Shown: positions 18,687 to 26,409 of the stretch, piece after piece
How the letters are laid out: each line of letters opens with the position of its first letter
Position numbering within the stretch: the first letter of the stretch is position 1
Source of the DNA: Butyrivibrio sp.
Lineage (GTDB): Bacteria > Bacillota > Clostridia > Lachnospirales > Lachnospiraceae
Assembly: GCA_024697425.1 (NCBI GenBank)
Contig: JAILFT010000046.1
Coordinates: forward strand, 1 to 36,080
Reading direction: 5' to 3'
Length of the DNA stretch: 36,080 bases
The notes under the pieces: generated by a model
What the model was told of the DNA's origin: nothing
What the model saw: only the letters and a program-made list of their open reading frames with translations
Databases searched by the model: none
Program-made: the position numbers and the translations under genes

Positions 18687-19796
18687 TTAATCAACTGTTG
18701 TGAAATTAACAGGAAGAACAAGATAGATATATGCCCCTTCCTTGTCCCTGATAAAGCAGGGAGCCTTGGGATTAACAAGGTAAATATCTACGGTCTCGTC
18801 ATCTATTACACGAAGAGCGTCGATAAGGAACTTGGGATTAAAGCCTATCATCAGGTCTTTTCCCTGTTTCTCAATGTCAATTTCCTCATCCATGCTTCCG
18901 ATTGCTGAATTGATCTTAAGTTCCATGGTCCCGTCTGTGATGGAGATGATAACAGGCTTCTTGTCACCTTCTTTAACATAGATGGTTGCACGGTCAATAC
19001 AATCCAGGAACTCTTTCCTGTTGATGCTCATCTTGGTCTCGTAATCACTTGAGAGCATCTGATCAATGCTGAAATATTCGCCCTCAATAAGTCTTGATAC
19101 AACTATTGTCTTATCAAACTCAAAGAGAACATGCTTGTCGGTAAAGAAGATATTTACCATCTTCTCTGTGCTGTCACCTAAAATCTTACTGATTTCATTC
19201 AAAGTCTTGCCTGGAACGATGACTTTTTTGTAAGGATAGGATCCGCCAAGCTTAACCTTCCTGATGGAGATTCTGTGTCCGTCAAGAGAAACAAGCTTAA
19301 GATTCTCACCGTCAACTTCAAAGAGCTCGCCGCTCATCATCTTGTTATTGTCATTCTCTGCAATAGAGAAGATAGTCTGCTGGATAACATTTCTTAATGT
19401 ATACTGAGTAACACTTACTCCGTCGATCTTCTCGATGGAAGGAAGATAAGTAAAGTCATCACCTTTTCTTCCTATGATGTTGAACTTTGCCTTACCGCAG
19501 CTGATGGTAACCTTATTGCTGCTGTCTGTCTCAACGGTAACTTCACTGTCGGGAAGCTTTCTTACAATATCACCGAAAATCTTGGATTCGATTGCAATAA
19601 GACCTCTCTCTATAATATTTCCGTCAACAACTGTCTGTATACCAAGTTCCATATCGTTGGCATTGAACTTGATAACACCTTCCGTAGCATCAACAAGGAT
19701 ACATTCAAGAATAGACATTGTTGTTTTGGAAGGAACAGCTTTTTGTACAATCTGTAATCCACCCATCAGATTTGCTTTTGAGCATACGAATTTCAT
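18687..19796 (-). CDS. dnaN: DNA polymerase III beta subunit (sliding clamp)
   Basis: A 369-residue clamp protein, normal length, with three clamp repeats and typical ends (MKFVCSKANLMGGLQIVQKAV; C-terminal IYLVLPVNFT). TMSILECILVDA and EYFSIDQMLSSDYET are recognisable family segments. The dimeric ring tethers polymerase to DNA. An AGGGAG ribosome site lies 10 bases upstream. It is preceded by its own promoter (19893-19921) and an AT-rich leader, and is separated from dnaA by an intergenic region with DnaA boxes. Confidence 0.97.
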   Translation of the reverse strand: MKFVCSKANLMGGLQIVQKAVPSKTTMSILECILVDATEGVIKFNANDMELGIQTVVDGNIIERGLIAIESKIFGDIVRKLPDSEVTVETDSSNKVTISCGKAKFNIIGRKGDDFTYLPSIEKIDGVSVTQYTLRNVIQQTIFSIAENDNNKMMSGELFEVDGENLKLVSLDGHRISIRKVKLGGSYPYKKVIVPGKTLNEISKILGDSTEKMVNIFFTDKHVLFEFDKTIVVSRLIEGEYFSIDQMLSSDYETKMSINRKEFLDCIDRATIYVKEGDKKPVIISITDGTMELKINSAIGSMDEEIDIEKQGKDLMIGFNPKFLIDALRVIDDETVDIYLVNPKAPCFIRDKEGAYIYLVLPVNFTTVD

Positions 19797-19820
19797 CTGA
19801 ACAGTACTCCCTTCGGTTGC

Positions 19821-19866
19821 TAAATATAAAATAAATATAAATAAATAATTAAAATATTAATAATGG
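19821..19866. other. AT-rich stretch, candidate DNA unwinding element
   Basis: A nearly pure A/T run (19821-19866) lies between the dnaN start and the DnaA boxes that follow dnaA. In B. subtilis the unwinding element sits in this dnaA-dnaN interval next to the boxes. Here it lies about 150 bases from the nearest box, and a second AT-rich stretch (about 21700-21790) on the other side is an equal candidate. Confidence 0.45.
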
Positions 19867-19892
19867 TTGTTGATATGTGTAAAACCTATTCT

Positions 19893-19921
19893 ATTATACA
19901 ATTTCTAAGGCTTTTTTACAA
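19893..19921 (-). promoter_or_regulatory. dnaN promoter
   Basis: On the minus strand a -35 TTGTAA (19916-19921), a 17-base spacer and a consensus -10 TATAAT (19893-19898) lie about 97 bases upstream of the dnaN ATG. This gives dnaN-yaaA-recF-gyrBA transcription independent of dnaA. Confidence 0.8.
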
Positions 19922-19994
19922 ACTTTTGATTGTTGAAAACAAAAAATAAGATGTTGAAAATTAAAAAGTTATAAACAAGGCAAATATCATGAAA

Positions 19995-20023
19995 TTAGGG
20001 TGGAAAAAACTTATCCACCCTAA
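19995..20023. other. Inverted repeat in dnaA-dnaN gap containing a DnaA-box-like site
   Basis: TTAGGGTGGA (19995-20004) and TCCACCCTAA (20014-20023) form a perfect 10-pair palindrome with a 9-base loop. The right arm plus loop contains TTATCCACC (20011-20019), one mismatch from a DnaA box. There is only a short T-run on either side, so it would be a weak dnaA terminator; a DnaA-binding or GC-clamp role at the origin is as likely. Confidence 0.6.
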
Positions 20024-20066
20024 TAAACAATCTATCCTCTTTTAATCAACAAAGTTATCAAGAATT

Positions 20067-20086
20067 TTATCCACAATTGTGGATAA
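20067..20086. promoter_or_regulatory. Head-to-head pair of perfect DnaA boxes
   Basis: TTATCCACA (20067-20075) and its reverse complement TGTGGATAA (20078-20086) are separated by 2 bases and form a perfect palindrome. It abuts the dnaA stop codon (20088-20090). With the near-box at 20011-20019 it makes up the downstream (incC-like) half of a bipartite origin. Confidence 0.85.
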
Positions 20087-20087
20087 A

Positions 20088-21500
20088 TCAAAGTGAAGGA
20101 TTGATCTTCTTGGAGATTATATCCAGATTCTTGCTAAGTTCGCTGTCGATAGCTTTCTTTTCTTTTATTCTGTCGATACCGTTCATAACTGTAGTGTGAT
20201 CTTTTTTACCAAGAAGCTTACCAATCTCTTCCAGGGAAACCTCTGTATATTCTCTGCAAAGATACATGATGATCTGTCTTGGAGTAACAATCTCCGTAAG
20301 ACGCTTCTTGGAAACAATGTCTTCCTTTTTGACATTGTAGTGTTCACACACAGTATCAATGATAAGCTGAGGTGTAATAACCTTGGTGTTGTCCGGATAT
20401 ATGATATCCTTCAGAGCTTCCTTGGCATTTTCCAGTGTGATATCAACATTGTAAAGCTTGGAGTAAGCGATGATCTTGGTCAAAGCGCCTTCCAGCTCTC
20501 TGATGTTGGATTTGATATTTGTAGCAATGTAATCAAGAACTTCATTATCTATCTTCTTGATGGTATTGGCGTTGTTATCCGAGTATTTCTTAAGGATAGC
20601 CATCCTTGTCTCATAGTCGGGAGACTGGATATCAGCGATAAGTCCCATCTCGAATCGTGATCTGAATCGTTCCTCAAGTGTCTCCATCTCCTTGGGAGGC
20701 TTATCGGATGAAATGATTATCTGTTTGCCTGCCTGATGAAGGTCGTTGAAGGTGTGGAAAAACTGTTCCTGAGTTGCATCTTTTCCTATAATAAACTGAA
20801 CGTCATCAACCATGAGAACGTCAACGGTTCTGTATTTATCCCTGAGCTTGGCCATTCTCTCGGTCTTACCGCTTCTGATTGATTCGATAACTTCATTTGT
20901 GAACTGCTCGGAAGTTACATAAAGAACCTTGGCACTTCTGTTATTCTCAATAATGAAATGTCCGATGGAGTGCATAAGATGAGTCTTACCAAGTCCGGGT
21001 CCTCCGTAAAGGAAAAGAGGATTGTAAGCTGTTCCCGGAGATTCAGCAACAGCAAGGGCTGCTGAGTGAGCAAACTTATTGTTGCTGCCTACCACAAAAG
21101 TATCAAATCTGTACTTGCTGTTAAGATTGCTGGAATCATGATCCAAGTCAGATGAATACTGGTTATTGCCGTCATAAGAATCGGAATCGTTTTGAGTTTC
21201 TTCATTATTAATAATGTCTTTGTTTAAAACAAAAGAAACATCGATTTCCATATCGTCCAGAAGTTCGGATATGGCAACCTTGAAGAATACAAGATAGTGG
21301 CTGGGCACATAATCAAGAGCCACAGCATTGTCATCGGAGATAACAACGGTAACTGTGTTATCCTTAAAGTCGTGGAAAACAAGAGGATCCACCCAGGTCC
21401 TGTAAGCTACATTTGTAATAGTAGCATCGGTTCTGACCTTATCCTTGATACTTTCCCAGTTCTGTTTAAGCTTTTCGGTGATTTCTGCAGATGATAGCAT
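20088..21500 (-). CDS. dnaA: Chromosomal replication initiator DnaA
   Basis: A 470-residue AAA+ initiator. Domain I is the first 90 residues or so, followed by an Asn/Ser/Asp-rich linker (about 95-128). The ATPase core has Walker A YGGPGLGKTH (165-174) and Walker B VLMVDDVQF (Asp232-Asp233). Sensor/arginine-finger segments follow (LEERFRSRFEMGL), and domain IV ends in the DNA-binding KKDHTTVMNGIDRI. It binds TTATCCACA boxes and melts oriC. A GGGGAG ribosome site precedes the ATG. The promoter has a DnaA box next to its -35, which suggests autoregulation. It is divergent from rpmH. Confidence 0.98.
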   Translation of the reverse strand: MLSSAEITEKLKQNWESIKDKVRTDATITNVAYRTWVDPLVFHDFKDNTVTVVISDDNAVALDYVPSHYLVFFKVAISELLDDMEIDVSFVLNKDIINNEETQNDSDSYDGNNQYSSDLDHDSSNLNSKYRFDTFVVGSNNKFAHSAALAVAESPGTAYNPLFLYGGPGLGKTHLMHSIGHFIIENNRSAKVLYVTSEQFTNEVIESIRSGKTERMAKLRDKYRTVDVLMVDDVQFIIGKDATQEQFFHTFNDLHQAGKQIIISSDKPPKEMETLEERFRSRFEMGLIADIQSPDYETRMAILKKYSDNNANTIKKIDNEVLDYIATNIKSNIRELEGALTKIIAYSKLYNVDITLENAKEALKDIIYPDNTKVITPQLIIDTVCEHYNVKKEDIVSKKRLTEIVTPRQIIMYLCREYTEVSLEEIGKLLGKKDHTTVMNGIDRIKEKKAIDSELSKNLDIISKKINPSL

Positions 21501-21540
21501 TAAAAAAACTCCCCAACATACGTAAAATTAGACTTCTACT

Positions 21541-21569
21541 ATTTTATATTAAAAGACTTTAAATATCAA
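21541..21569 (-). promoter_or_regulatory. dnaA promoter
   Basis: On the minus strand, -35 TTGATA (21564-21569), 17 bases, -10 TAAAAT (21541-21546). A perfect DnaA box (21583-21591) lies 13 bases upstream of the -35, a position compatible with autorepression. Confidence 0.78.
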
Positions 21570-21879
21570 ACTCAGGTCAAATTGTGGATAACTTTTTTTG
21601 AAACAGGAAAAATAACAATGATTTTTATTTGTTGTGGATAAGTCATGTATTATCCACTTTACCCTTTCAACCGTTATAAATGGCTTAAATACGCGGATTT
21701 TGGAAAAATATTAATTAATTATAAACCGGTTTTTCCACAAAAAAATAAAAAAATGTGGATATCTTTTTAAAATATTTTTTTATAAACAAGTTATCCACAA
21801 TTTCAACATTTTGGTGTGGATAATTTTTTAATCCACAATATGTTGTCGAAAAAAATGTGTAAAAAATTTTGTAAAGTGA

Positions 21880-21894
21880 GCATTCCAAGAATGC
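21880..21894. other. Short hairpin upstream of the rpmH promoter
   Basis: GCATTC (21880-21885) and GAATGC (21889-21894) flank a 3-base spacer just before the -35 of the rpmH promoter. It could be a small operator or simply origin architecture; no known factor recognised. Confidence 0.35.
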
Positions 21895-21907
21895 CTTATT
21901 TTAGGGC

Positions 21908-21936
21908 TTGACTGACATATTTTTATTTATTATAAT
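21908..21936 (+). promoter_or_regulatory. rpmH operon promoter
   Basis: -35 TTGACT (21908-21913), a 17-base spacer and a consensus -10 TATAAT (21931-21936), about 80 bases ahead of rpmH. A DnaA-box-like TTTTCCACA (21947-21955) lies just downstream of the expected start, so DnaA could affect it. Confidence 0.88.
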
Positions 21937-22016
21937 TATAAAGATTTTTTCCACACTGGATATTAATTGTACCTTTAAGGTAATTATTTTCGATTAAAGA
22001 AGGAGGTGTTTCCGAT

Positions 22017-22151
22017 ATGAAGATGACATTCCAGCCTCATAAGCTTCAGAGAGCCAGAGTTCACGGCTTCAGAGCAAGAATGGCTACAAAGGGTGGCAGA
22101 AAAGTTCTTGCTGCCAGAAGAGCTAAGGGAAGAAAGAGATTATCAGCATGA
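22017..22151 (+). CDS. rpmH: 50S ribosomal protein L34
   Basis: A 44-residue basic protein ([18 protein letters not shown], then [13 protein letters not shown] and [12 protein letters not shown]), an end-to-end match to bL34. An AAGGAGG ribosome site precedes the ATG. L34 is a late-assembling large-subunit protein. It is divergent from dnaA as in nearly all Firmicutes, and is followed by an intrinsic hairpin before rnpA. Residue 3 is Met where most L34 proteins have Arg. Confidence 0.98.
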   Translation: MKMTFQPHKLQRARVHGFRARMATKGGRKVLAARRAKGRKRLSA

Positions 22152-22155
22152 TTTT

Positions 22156-22185
22156 AAAGGCCGCAATTCTTTTGTGGCCTTTTTT
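22156..22185 (+). terminator. Terminator/attenuator between rpmH and rnpA
   Basis: AAAGGCCGCA (22156-22165) pairs with TGTGGCCTTT (22173-22182), 10 pairs with one G-U and a 7-base loop, followed by T-rich sequence to 22185. No clear new promoter is seen before rnpA, so partial read-through probably sets the high L34 to RNase P protein ratio. Confidence 0.85.
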
Positions 22186-22212
22186 CAACGCCCTTAACTT
22201 GAGGAAGACAGA

Positions 22213-22560
22213 ATGATTTTTTCACAGTCTTTAAAAAAGAATAATGATTTCCGTAATGTTTATGAGAACGGCAAAAGTTATGCAAACAAAACTATCGTTG
22301 TCTACGTGTGGGAAAATGGCAGTTCTTTTAACAGAGTCGGAATATCGTGTAGCAAAAAAATAGGGAACAGTGTTGTAAGGCACAGATTTGCAAGACTTGT
22401 TCGAGAAGCTTACCGATTACATGAAAATATGTTCAATAGTGGTTTGGACATAGTAGTCGTAGCCAGAGCCTGTGCAAGAGATGCATCATATTTTGATATA
22501 GAAGAATCTCTTTTGTTTCTGGCAAGGAAGGCCCGCATAATGCAAAATGGCGGTAATTAG
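22213..22560 (+). CDS. rnpA: Ribonuclease P protein component
   Basis: A 115-residue basic protein with the RNase P signature region [19 protein letters not shown] (the RNR-type motif) and an N-terminal [17 protein letters not shown]. It binds RNase P RNA and aids 5' processing of tRNA precursors. A GAGGAA ribosome site lies just upstream. The rpmH-rnpA-yidD-yidC order is the standard one, and rnpA ends one base before the preferred yidD ATG. Confidence 0.96.
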   Translation: MIFSQSLKKNNDFRNVYENGKSYANKTIVVYVWENGSSFNRVGISCSKKIGNSVVRHRFARLVREAYRLHENMFNSGLDIVVVARACARDASYFDIEESLLFLARKARIMQNGGN

Positions 22561-22561
22561 T

Positions 22562-22771
22562 ATGAAAGAGATACTTATCTTTCTGATCAAACTTTATAGG
22601 AAGTACATTTCTCCATTAAAGAGAACAAAATGTCCGTATATACCTACATGTTCTCAGTACGGACTGGAAGCAATAGAAAAATATGGAGCCTTAAAAGGGG
22701 GACTTTTGGCAATCTGGAGAATTTTAAGATGTAATCCTTTCTCCAGCGGCGGGTATGATCCGGTTCCATAA
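22562..22771 (+). CDS. yidD: Membrane protein insertion efficiency factor YidD
   Basis: 69 residues from the ATG at 22562 ([19 protein letters not shown]), with GGCGG 9 bases upstream. An in-frame ATG at 22547 inside rnpA has no ribosome site. The family signature is complete: [20 protein letters not shown] with conserved cysteines, and [13 protein letters not shown]. YidD is a small membrane-associated helper of YidC-dependent insertion, and yidC follows after 17 bases. Confidence 0.95.
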   Translation: MKEILIFLIKLYRKYISPLKRTKCPYIPTCSQYGLEAIEKYGALKGGLLAIWRILRCNPFSSGGYDPVP

Positions 22772-22788
22772 TTTCGAGGAGGTTAATT

Positions 22789-24093
22789 TTGAAGGGAGTA
22801 CTGCTCACACAGTATGATGGTAAGATCGTAGGTCCCGTGGCATGGCTTTTGGGACATCTTATGAACGGAATCTTCAATGTGCTCAACAGCATTGGAATTC
22901 CCAACATCGGTCTTGCAATCATTATCTTTACTATTGTTATTTATCTATGTCTTTTACCTCTTACTTACAAACAGCAGAAGTTTTCCAAGCTTCAGGCTAA
23001 GATGAGTCCTGAGCTTCAGGCTATTCAGGCTAAGTATAAAGGTAAAAAAGACAATGACTCAATGCTTGCAATGCAGGAAGAGACCAAAGAGGTCTATGCC
23101 AAGTACGGAGTATCTCAGACAGGTAGCTGTCTTCAGCTTTTGATCCAGATGCCTATCCTGTTTGCACTTTATCGTGTTATTTATTCAATTCCTGCTTACG
23201 TTACAATCGTAAAAAATGCTTTTTCTCCCCTGGTGGAGAACCTCATGGAAACTGCAGGAGCTGCTGAGTTTCTTCAGACTCTTAAAGGTGCATCTCTGTA
23301 TTCAAAGCAGTTTACCAATGATGCTTTTGTAAACGGCGATGTTACTTACATCAAGAATACTTTTATTGATGTACTTAACAAAGCATCAACAGCGGATTGG
23401 GCAAGCATTACAAGCCAGTTCCCAAGTCTTTCCGATTCTATCGAGAGGACTCATACTCTTTTAAACGGATACAACAATTTCCTTGGAATCAACATTGGTG
23501 ATACACCTATGTACATGATCACCACAGGATTCCCTGAGAAGAGAATAGGTCTTCTGGTTGGTGGACTTCTTGTTCCTATTCTGGCTGCACTTACACAGTG
23601 GATCAATGCAAAGCTTATGCCTCAGCCTAACAACGGTAAGGTTGATCCCGATGATCCTACAGCTCAGATGCAGCAGTCAATGAAGACAATGAACATCATG
23701 ATGCCTATCATGTCAGCATTCTTCTGTTTAAGTCTTCCTGCAGGTATGGGTATCTACTGGATTGCCGGTGCTGTTATCAGATCAATTCAGCAGGTAGTTA
23801 TCAACAGACACATTGACAAGATCGATATCGATGCTGAGATTGCCAAGAATACTGCCAAGTACAAAGAGAAGCAGGAGAAGCTTAAGACTACTCGCAACAT
23901 GAGTATGTATGCTAATCTCTCCACAAGAAAGGACGATCTTTCAAGCAAGAATTCTTCAGTTTCAGAAGCTGAGAAGGAAGCAAAGATAAAGAGCGCCCAG
24001 GATGTTTATAAGAACAACAAGATTCGTAAGGATTCACTTCTTGCCAAGGCAAACATGGTAAAGGAATTCAACGAGAATAATAACAATAACTAA
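22789..24093 (+). CDS. yidC: Membrane protein insertase YidC/OxaA
   Basis: A 434-residue polytopic insertase. It starts at TTG, supported by GAGGAGG 6 bases upstream. The first conserved hydrophobic block (NIGLAIIIFTIVIYLCLLPL) is followed by the charged cytoplasmic hairpin KQQKFSKLQAKMSPELQAIQ. Further membrane segments include QLLIQMPILFALYRVIYSI and MMPIMSAFFCLSLPAGMGIY. The C-terminal tail is Lys-rich and ends in an Asn run. There is no lipobox at the N-terminus, unlike many Bacillus SpoIIIJ proteins. It inserts membrane proteins with or without Sec. jag follows after 31 bases. Confidence 0.96.
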   Translation: MKGVLLTQYDGKIVGPVAWLLGHLMNGIFNVLNSIGIPNIGLAIIIFTIVIYLCLLPLTYKQQKFSKLQAKMSPELQAIQAKYKGKKDNDSMLAMQEETKEVYAKYGVSQTGSCLQLLIQMPILFALYRVIYSIPAYVTIVKNAFSPLVENLMETAGAAEFLQTLKGASLYSKQFTNDAFVNGDVTYIKNTFIDVLNKASTADWASITSQFPSLSDSIERTHTLLNGYNNFLGINIGDTPMYMITTGFPEKRIGLLVGGLLVPILAALTQWINAKLMPQPNNGKVDPDDPTAQMQQSMKTMNIMMPIMSAFFCLSLPAGMGIYWIAGAVIRSIQQVVINRHIDKIDIDAEIAKNTAKYKEKQEKLKTTRNMSMYANLSTRKDDLSSKNSSVSEAEKEAKIKSAQDVYKNNKIRKDSLLAKANMVKEFNENNNNN

Positions 24094-24124
24094 TAGAATA
24101 TAATCCGGAGGTTACATAAGTACG

Positions 24125-24916
24125 ATGGAATATCAGGAGTTTTCTGCAAAGAATGTAGACGATGCTATCACTGAAGCTTGTGAAACTCTTATGGTAACAA
24201 GCAACAGACTTGATTATGAAGTTATTTCAAACGGATCTTCAGGATTCCTTGGCATCGCTGCCAAGCCTGCAGTTATCAAGGCAAGGATCAAAGAGGAAGA
24301 GCCTGTTGTAGAAAAGGTAGAGAAATCCGAGAAGGTTGAAGTAAAGAAAGAAAACAAATCAGAGAAGAAGCCTGAGAAAAAGGCTGCTGAGAAAAAGCCC
24401 GAAGTAAAAGAAGAAAAAGAGACTAAGGAAGTTAAGGAAAATGCAGTTCCTGTAAATGCCGAGGAAGTTGTTGCCAAGGCAAACGCATTCCTGAAGGAAG
24501 TATTTGCTGCAATGAATATGGAAGTTGAAGTTAACTCCAAGTTCAGAGCAGAGGATAACATTCTGGATGTTGAGCTCAGCGGAGCAGAGATGGGAGTTCT
24601 CATCGGTAAGAGAGGACAGACACTGGATTCACTTCAGTACCTCATTTCCCTGGTTGTTAACAAAGATACAGCTGATTACGTTCATGTAAAAGTTGATACA
24701 GAGAACTACAGAGAGAGAAGAAAAGCTACACTTGAGAACCTTGCCAAGAACATCGCATATAAAGTAAGAAAGACAAGGCAGTCTGTTGCTCTTGAGCCTA
24801 TGAATCCTTATGAGAGAAGGATCATCCACTCAGCACTTCAGAATGACAAGTACGTTACAACTCACAGTGAAGGTGATGAACCTTTCAGAAGAATCGTAGT
24901 TACTTTAAAGAAATAA
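24125..24916 (+). CDS. jag: RNA-binding protein Jag/KhpB (Jag-N, KH, R3H)
   Basis: 263 residues. The Jag-N domain is residues 1-56 (EYQEFSAKNVDDAI, SGFLGI). A Lys/Glu-rich low-complexity linker (about 60-105) follows, then a KH domain with VLIGKRGQTLDSLQYLISL and a C-terminal R3H domain (RRKATLENLAKNIAYKVRKT, MNPYERRIIHSAL). KhpB with KhpA binds mRNAs and influences cell elongation and division in Firmicutes. It follows yidC as usual and is closed by a terminator. Confidence 0.95.
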   Translation: MEYQEFSAKNVDDAITEACETLMVTSNRLDYEVISNGSSGFLGIAAKPAVIKARIKEEEPVVEKVEKSEKVEVKKENKSEKKPEKKAAEKKPEVKEEKETKEVKENAVPVNAEEVVAKANAFLKEVFAAMNMEVEVNSKFRAEDNILDVELSGAEMGVLIGKRGQTLDSLQYLISLVVNKDTADYVHVKVDTENYRERRKATLENLAKNIAYKVRKTRQSVALEPMNPYERRIIHSALQNDKYVTTHSEGDEPFRRIVVTLKK

Positions 24917-24928
24917 TTTCAACTAGAT

Positions 24929-24960
24929 ACCCCTCGAGCACAGCCTTGAGGGGTTTTGTT
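24929..24960 (+). terminator. Intrinsic terminator after jag
   Basis: ACCCCTC (24929-24935) pairs with GAGGGGT (24948-24954) around a 12-base loop, followed by TTTTGTTT. It separates the yidC-jag unit from mnmE, whose ATG is only 12 bases on, so mnmE must depend on read-through or a promoter hidden upstream. Confidence 0.82.
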
Positions 24961-24972
24961 TAGGTAAAGATC

Positions 24973-26406
24973 ATGAGCAGAGTTCTTAATAATTTCAAAG
25001 ATGATACAATTTGTGCCATTGCAACCGCTATGTCTGATGCCGGAATCGGTATCATAAGAGTAAGCGGAAAAGATGCACTTCAGATATGTGACGGTATCTA
25101 TGTTTCCGGGAAAAAGGAACATACTCTTTTATCTCATGCTCCGAATACTATAAAGTTCGGATATATTTGTGATGAAGATGGGGATAACAGGAAGATCATT
25201 GATGAAGTGATGATTTCTTATATGAAAGCTCCTCACAGTTATACTATGGAGGATGTTATCGAGATAAACAGTCACGGCGGAATGCTGGTGATGAATGAGA
25301 TTCTGTCTCTCTTGATAAAGAAAGGATGCAGGCTTGCCGAACCCGGTGAGTTTACAAAGAGAGCTTTTTTAAACGGAAGGATTGATCTTACAAAAGCCGA
25401 GGCCGTTATGGATATCATCGGAGCTCAGAATAAGTTCGCTCTTGAGAGCTCCAGGAATCAGCTTCAGGGGAGTATTTCCAAAGAGGTAAAAGAGATAAGA
25501 AAAGAGCTTTTGTATAATATGGCCTTTATTGAATCTGCTCTTGATGATCCTGAGAACTATGATCTTACCGGATTTCCTGAAAAACTTACAGGTGTGATAA
25601 ATACTGTTTCTTCGAAGCTTAAGAAACTTGTTTCAACAGCTGATGAAGGAAAAATCAGAAAAGAAGGCATAAAGACTGTTATTATAGGAAAGCCTAATGC
25701 CGGAAAGTCCTCTCTTCTTAATGCGCTCTACGGAAGCGAAAGGGCGATTGTTACTGATATTGCCGGAACCACAAGAGATGTTATAGAAGAGACCATAAGA
25801 ATTGATGATATTGTTCTTAACCTTGTGGACACAGCAGGTATCAGGGATACAGATAATGTTATAGAAAAAATAGGTGTGGACAAGGCCAAGGATAAGATAG
25901 AAGAAGCAGATCTTTGCCTGTACATCCTTGATTCCACCTCTGATATAGATGACGAAGATAAGGCAATAGCCGGACTTTGTTCAAATAAAAAGATTATAGT
26001 TATACTGAATAAGAATGATCTTACTGGTAATATTAAAATAACAAAAGATATTCTTCCTGTTCTGTTTTCAGGAATTCAATGCGATAATATTCCTGTCATA
26101 ACAGCTTCTCTTCTCAACGGAGAAGGCATTGATGAACTGAAGAAGGCGATAGCAGATATCTTTTTTAACGGTGATATTGCTCCCAGGCAGGAAATCTACA
26201 TTACGAATCTAAGACATAAGACCCTGCTTGAGGGTTCGATACAAAGTCTTGAACTTGTTCTTCGCGGAATAGAGGACGGAGTATCAGAAGATTTTTATAT
26301 GGTTGATCTTACTAATGCATATACTCTGCTGGGTGAGATCATTGGTGAAGAAGTTGGAGATGATCTGGTGGAAGAAATCTTCTCCAAGTTCTGTATGGGT
26401 AAATAA
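24973..26406 (+). CDS. mnmE: tRNA uridine-34 modification GTPase MnmE
   Basis: 477 residues. The N-terminal folate-binding domain (DTICAIATAMSDAGIGIIRV) is followed by a helical region, and the inserted G domain has G1 GKPNAGKSS, G3 DTAGIRDT and G4 NKND. The C-terminal FCMGK carries the conserved C-x-G-K cysteine. With MnmG it forms cmnm5U/cmnm5s2U at the wobble base of certain tRNAs. mnmG follows after 3 bases. Confidence 0.97.
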   Translation: MSRVLNNFKDDTICAIATAMSDAGIGIIRVSGKDALQICDGIYVSGKKEHTLLSHAPNTIKFGYICDEDGDNRKIIDEVMISYMKAPHSYTMEDVIEINSHGGMLVMNEILSLLIKKGCRLAEPGEFTKRAFLNGRIDLTKAEAVMDIIGAQNKFALESSRNQLQGSISKEVKEIRKELLYNMAFIESALDDPENYDLTGFPEKLTGVINTVSSKLKKLVSTADEGKIRKEGIKTVIIGKPNAGKSSLLNALYGSERAIVTDIAGTTRDVIEETIRIDDIVLNLVDTAGIRDTDNVIEKIGVDKAKDKIEEADLCLYILDSTSDIDDEDKAIAGLCSNKKIIVILNKNDLTGNIKITKDILPVLFSGIQCDNIPVITASLLNGEGIDELKKAIADIFFNGDIAPRQEIYITNLRHKTLLEGSIQSLELVLRGIEDGVSEDFYMVDLTNAYTLLGEIIGEEVGDDLVEEIFSKFCMGK

Positions 26407-26409
26407 TTT

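Larger units (their letters stand above)
21583..21955. other. oriC: Origin of replication: upstream DnaA-box cluster (oriC)
   Basis: This is the 516-base dnaA-rpmH gap. Perfect TTATCCACA boxes, either orientation, occur at 21583-21591, 21633-21641, 21791-21799 and 21815-21823. One-mismatch boxes occur at 21650-21658, 21731-21739, 21754-21762, 21829-21837 and 21947-21955. Several are arranged as inverted pairs (21633/21650, 21791/21815). Between them lie A/T-rich tracts (about 21700-21790). With the boxes on the far side of dnaA this forms a bipartite origin like that of B. subtilis. Coding strands diverge here, which agrees with bidirectional replication starting at this place. Confidence 0.93.
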
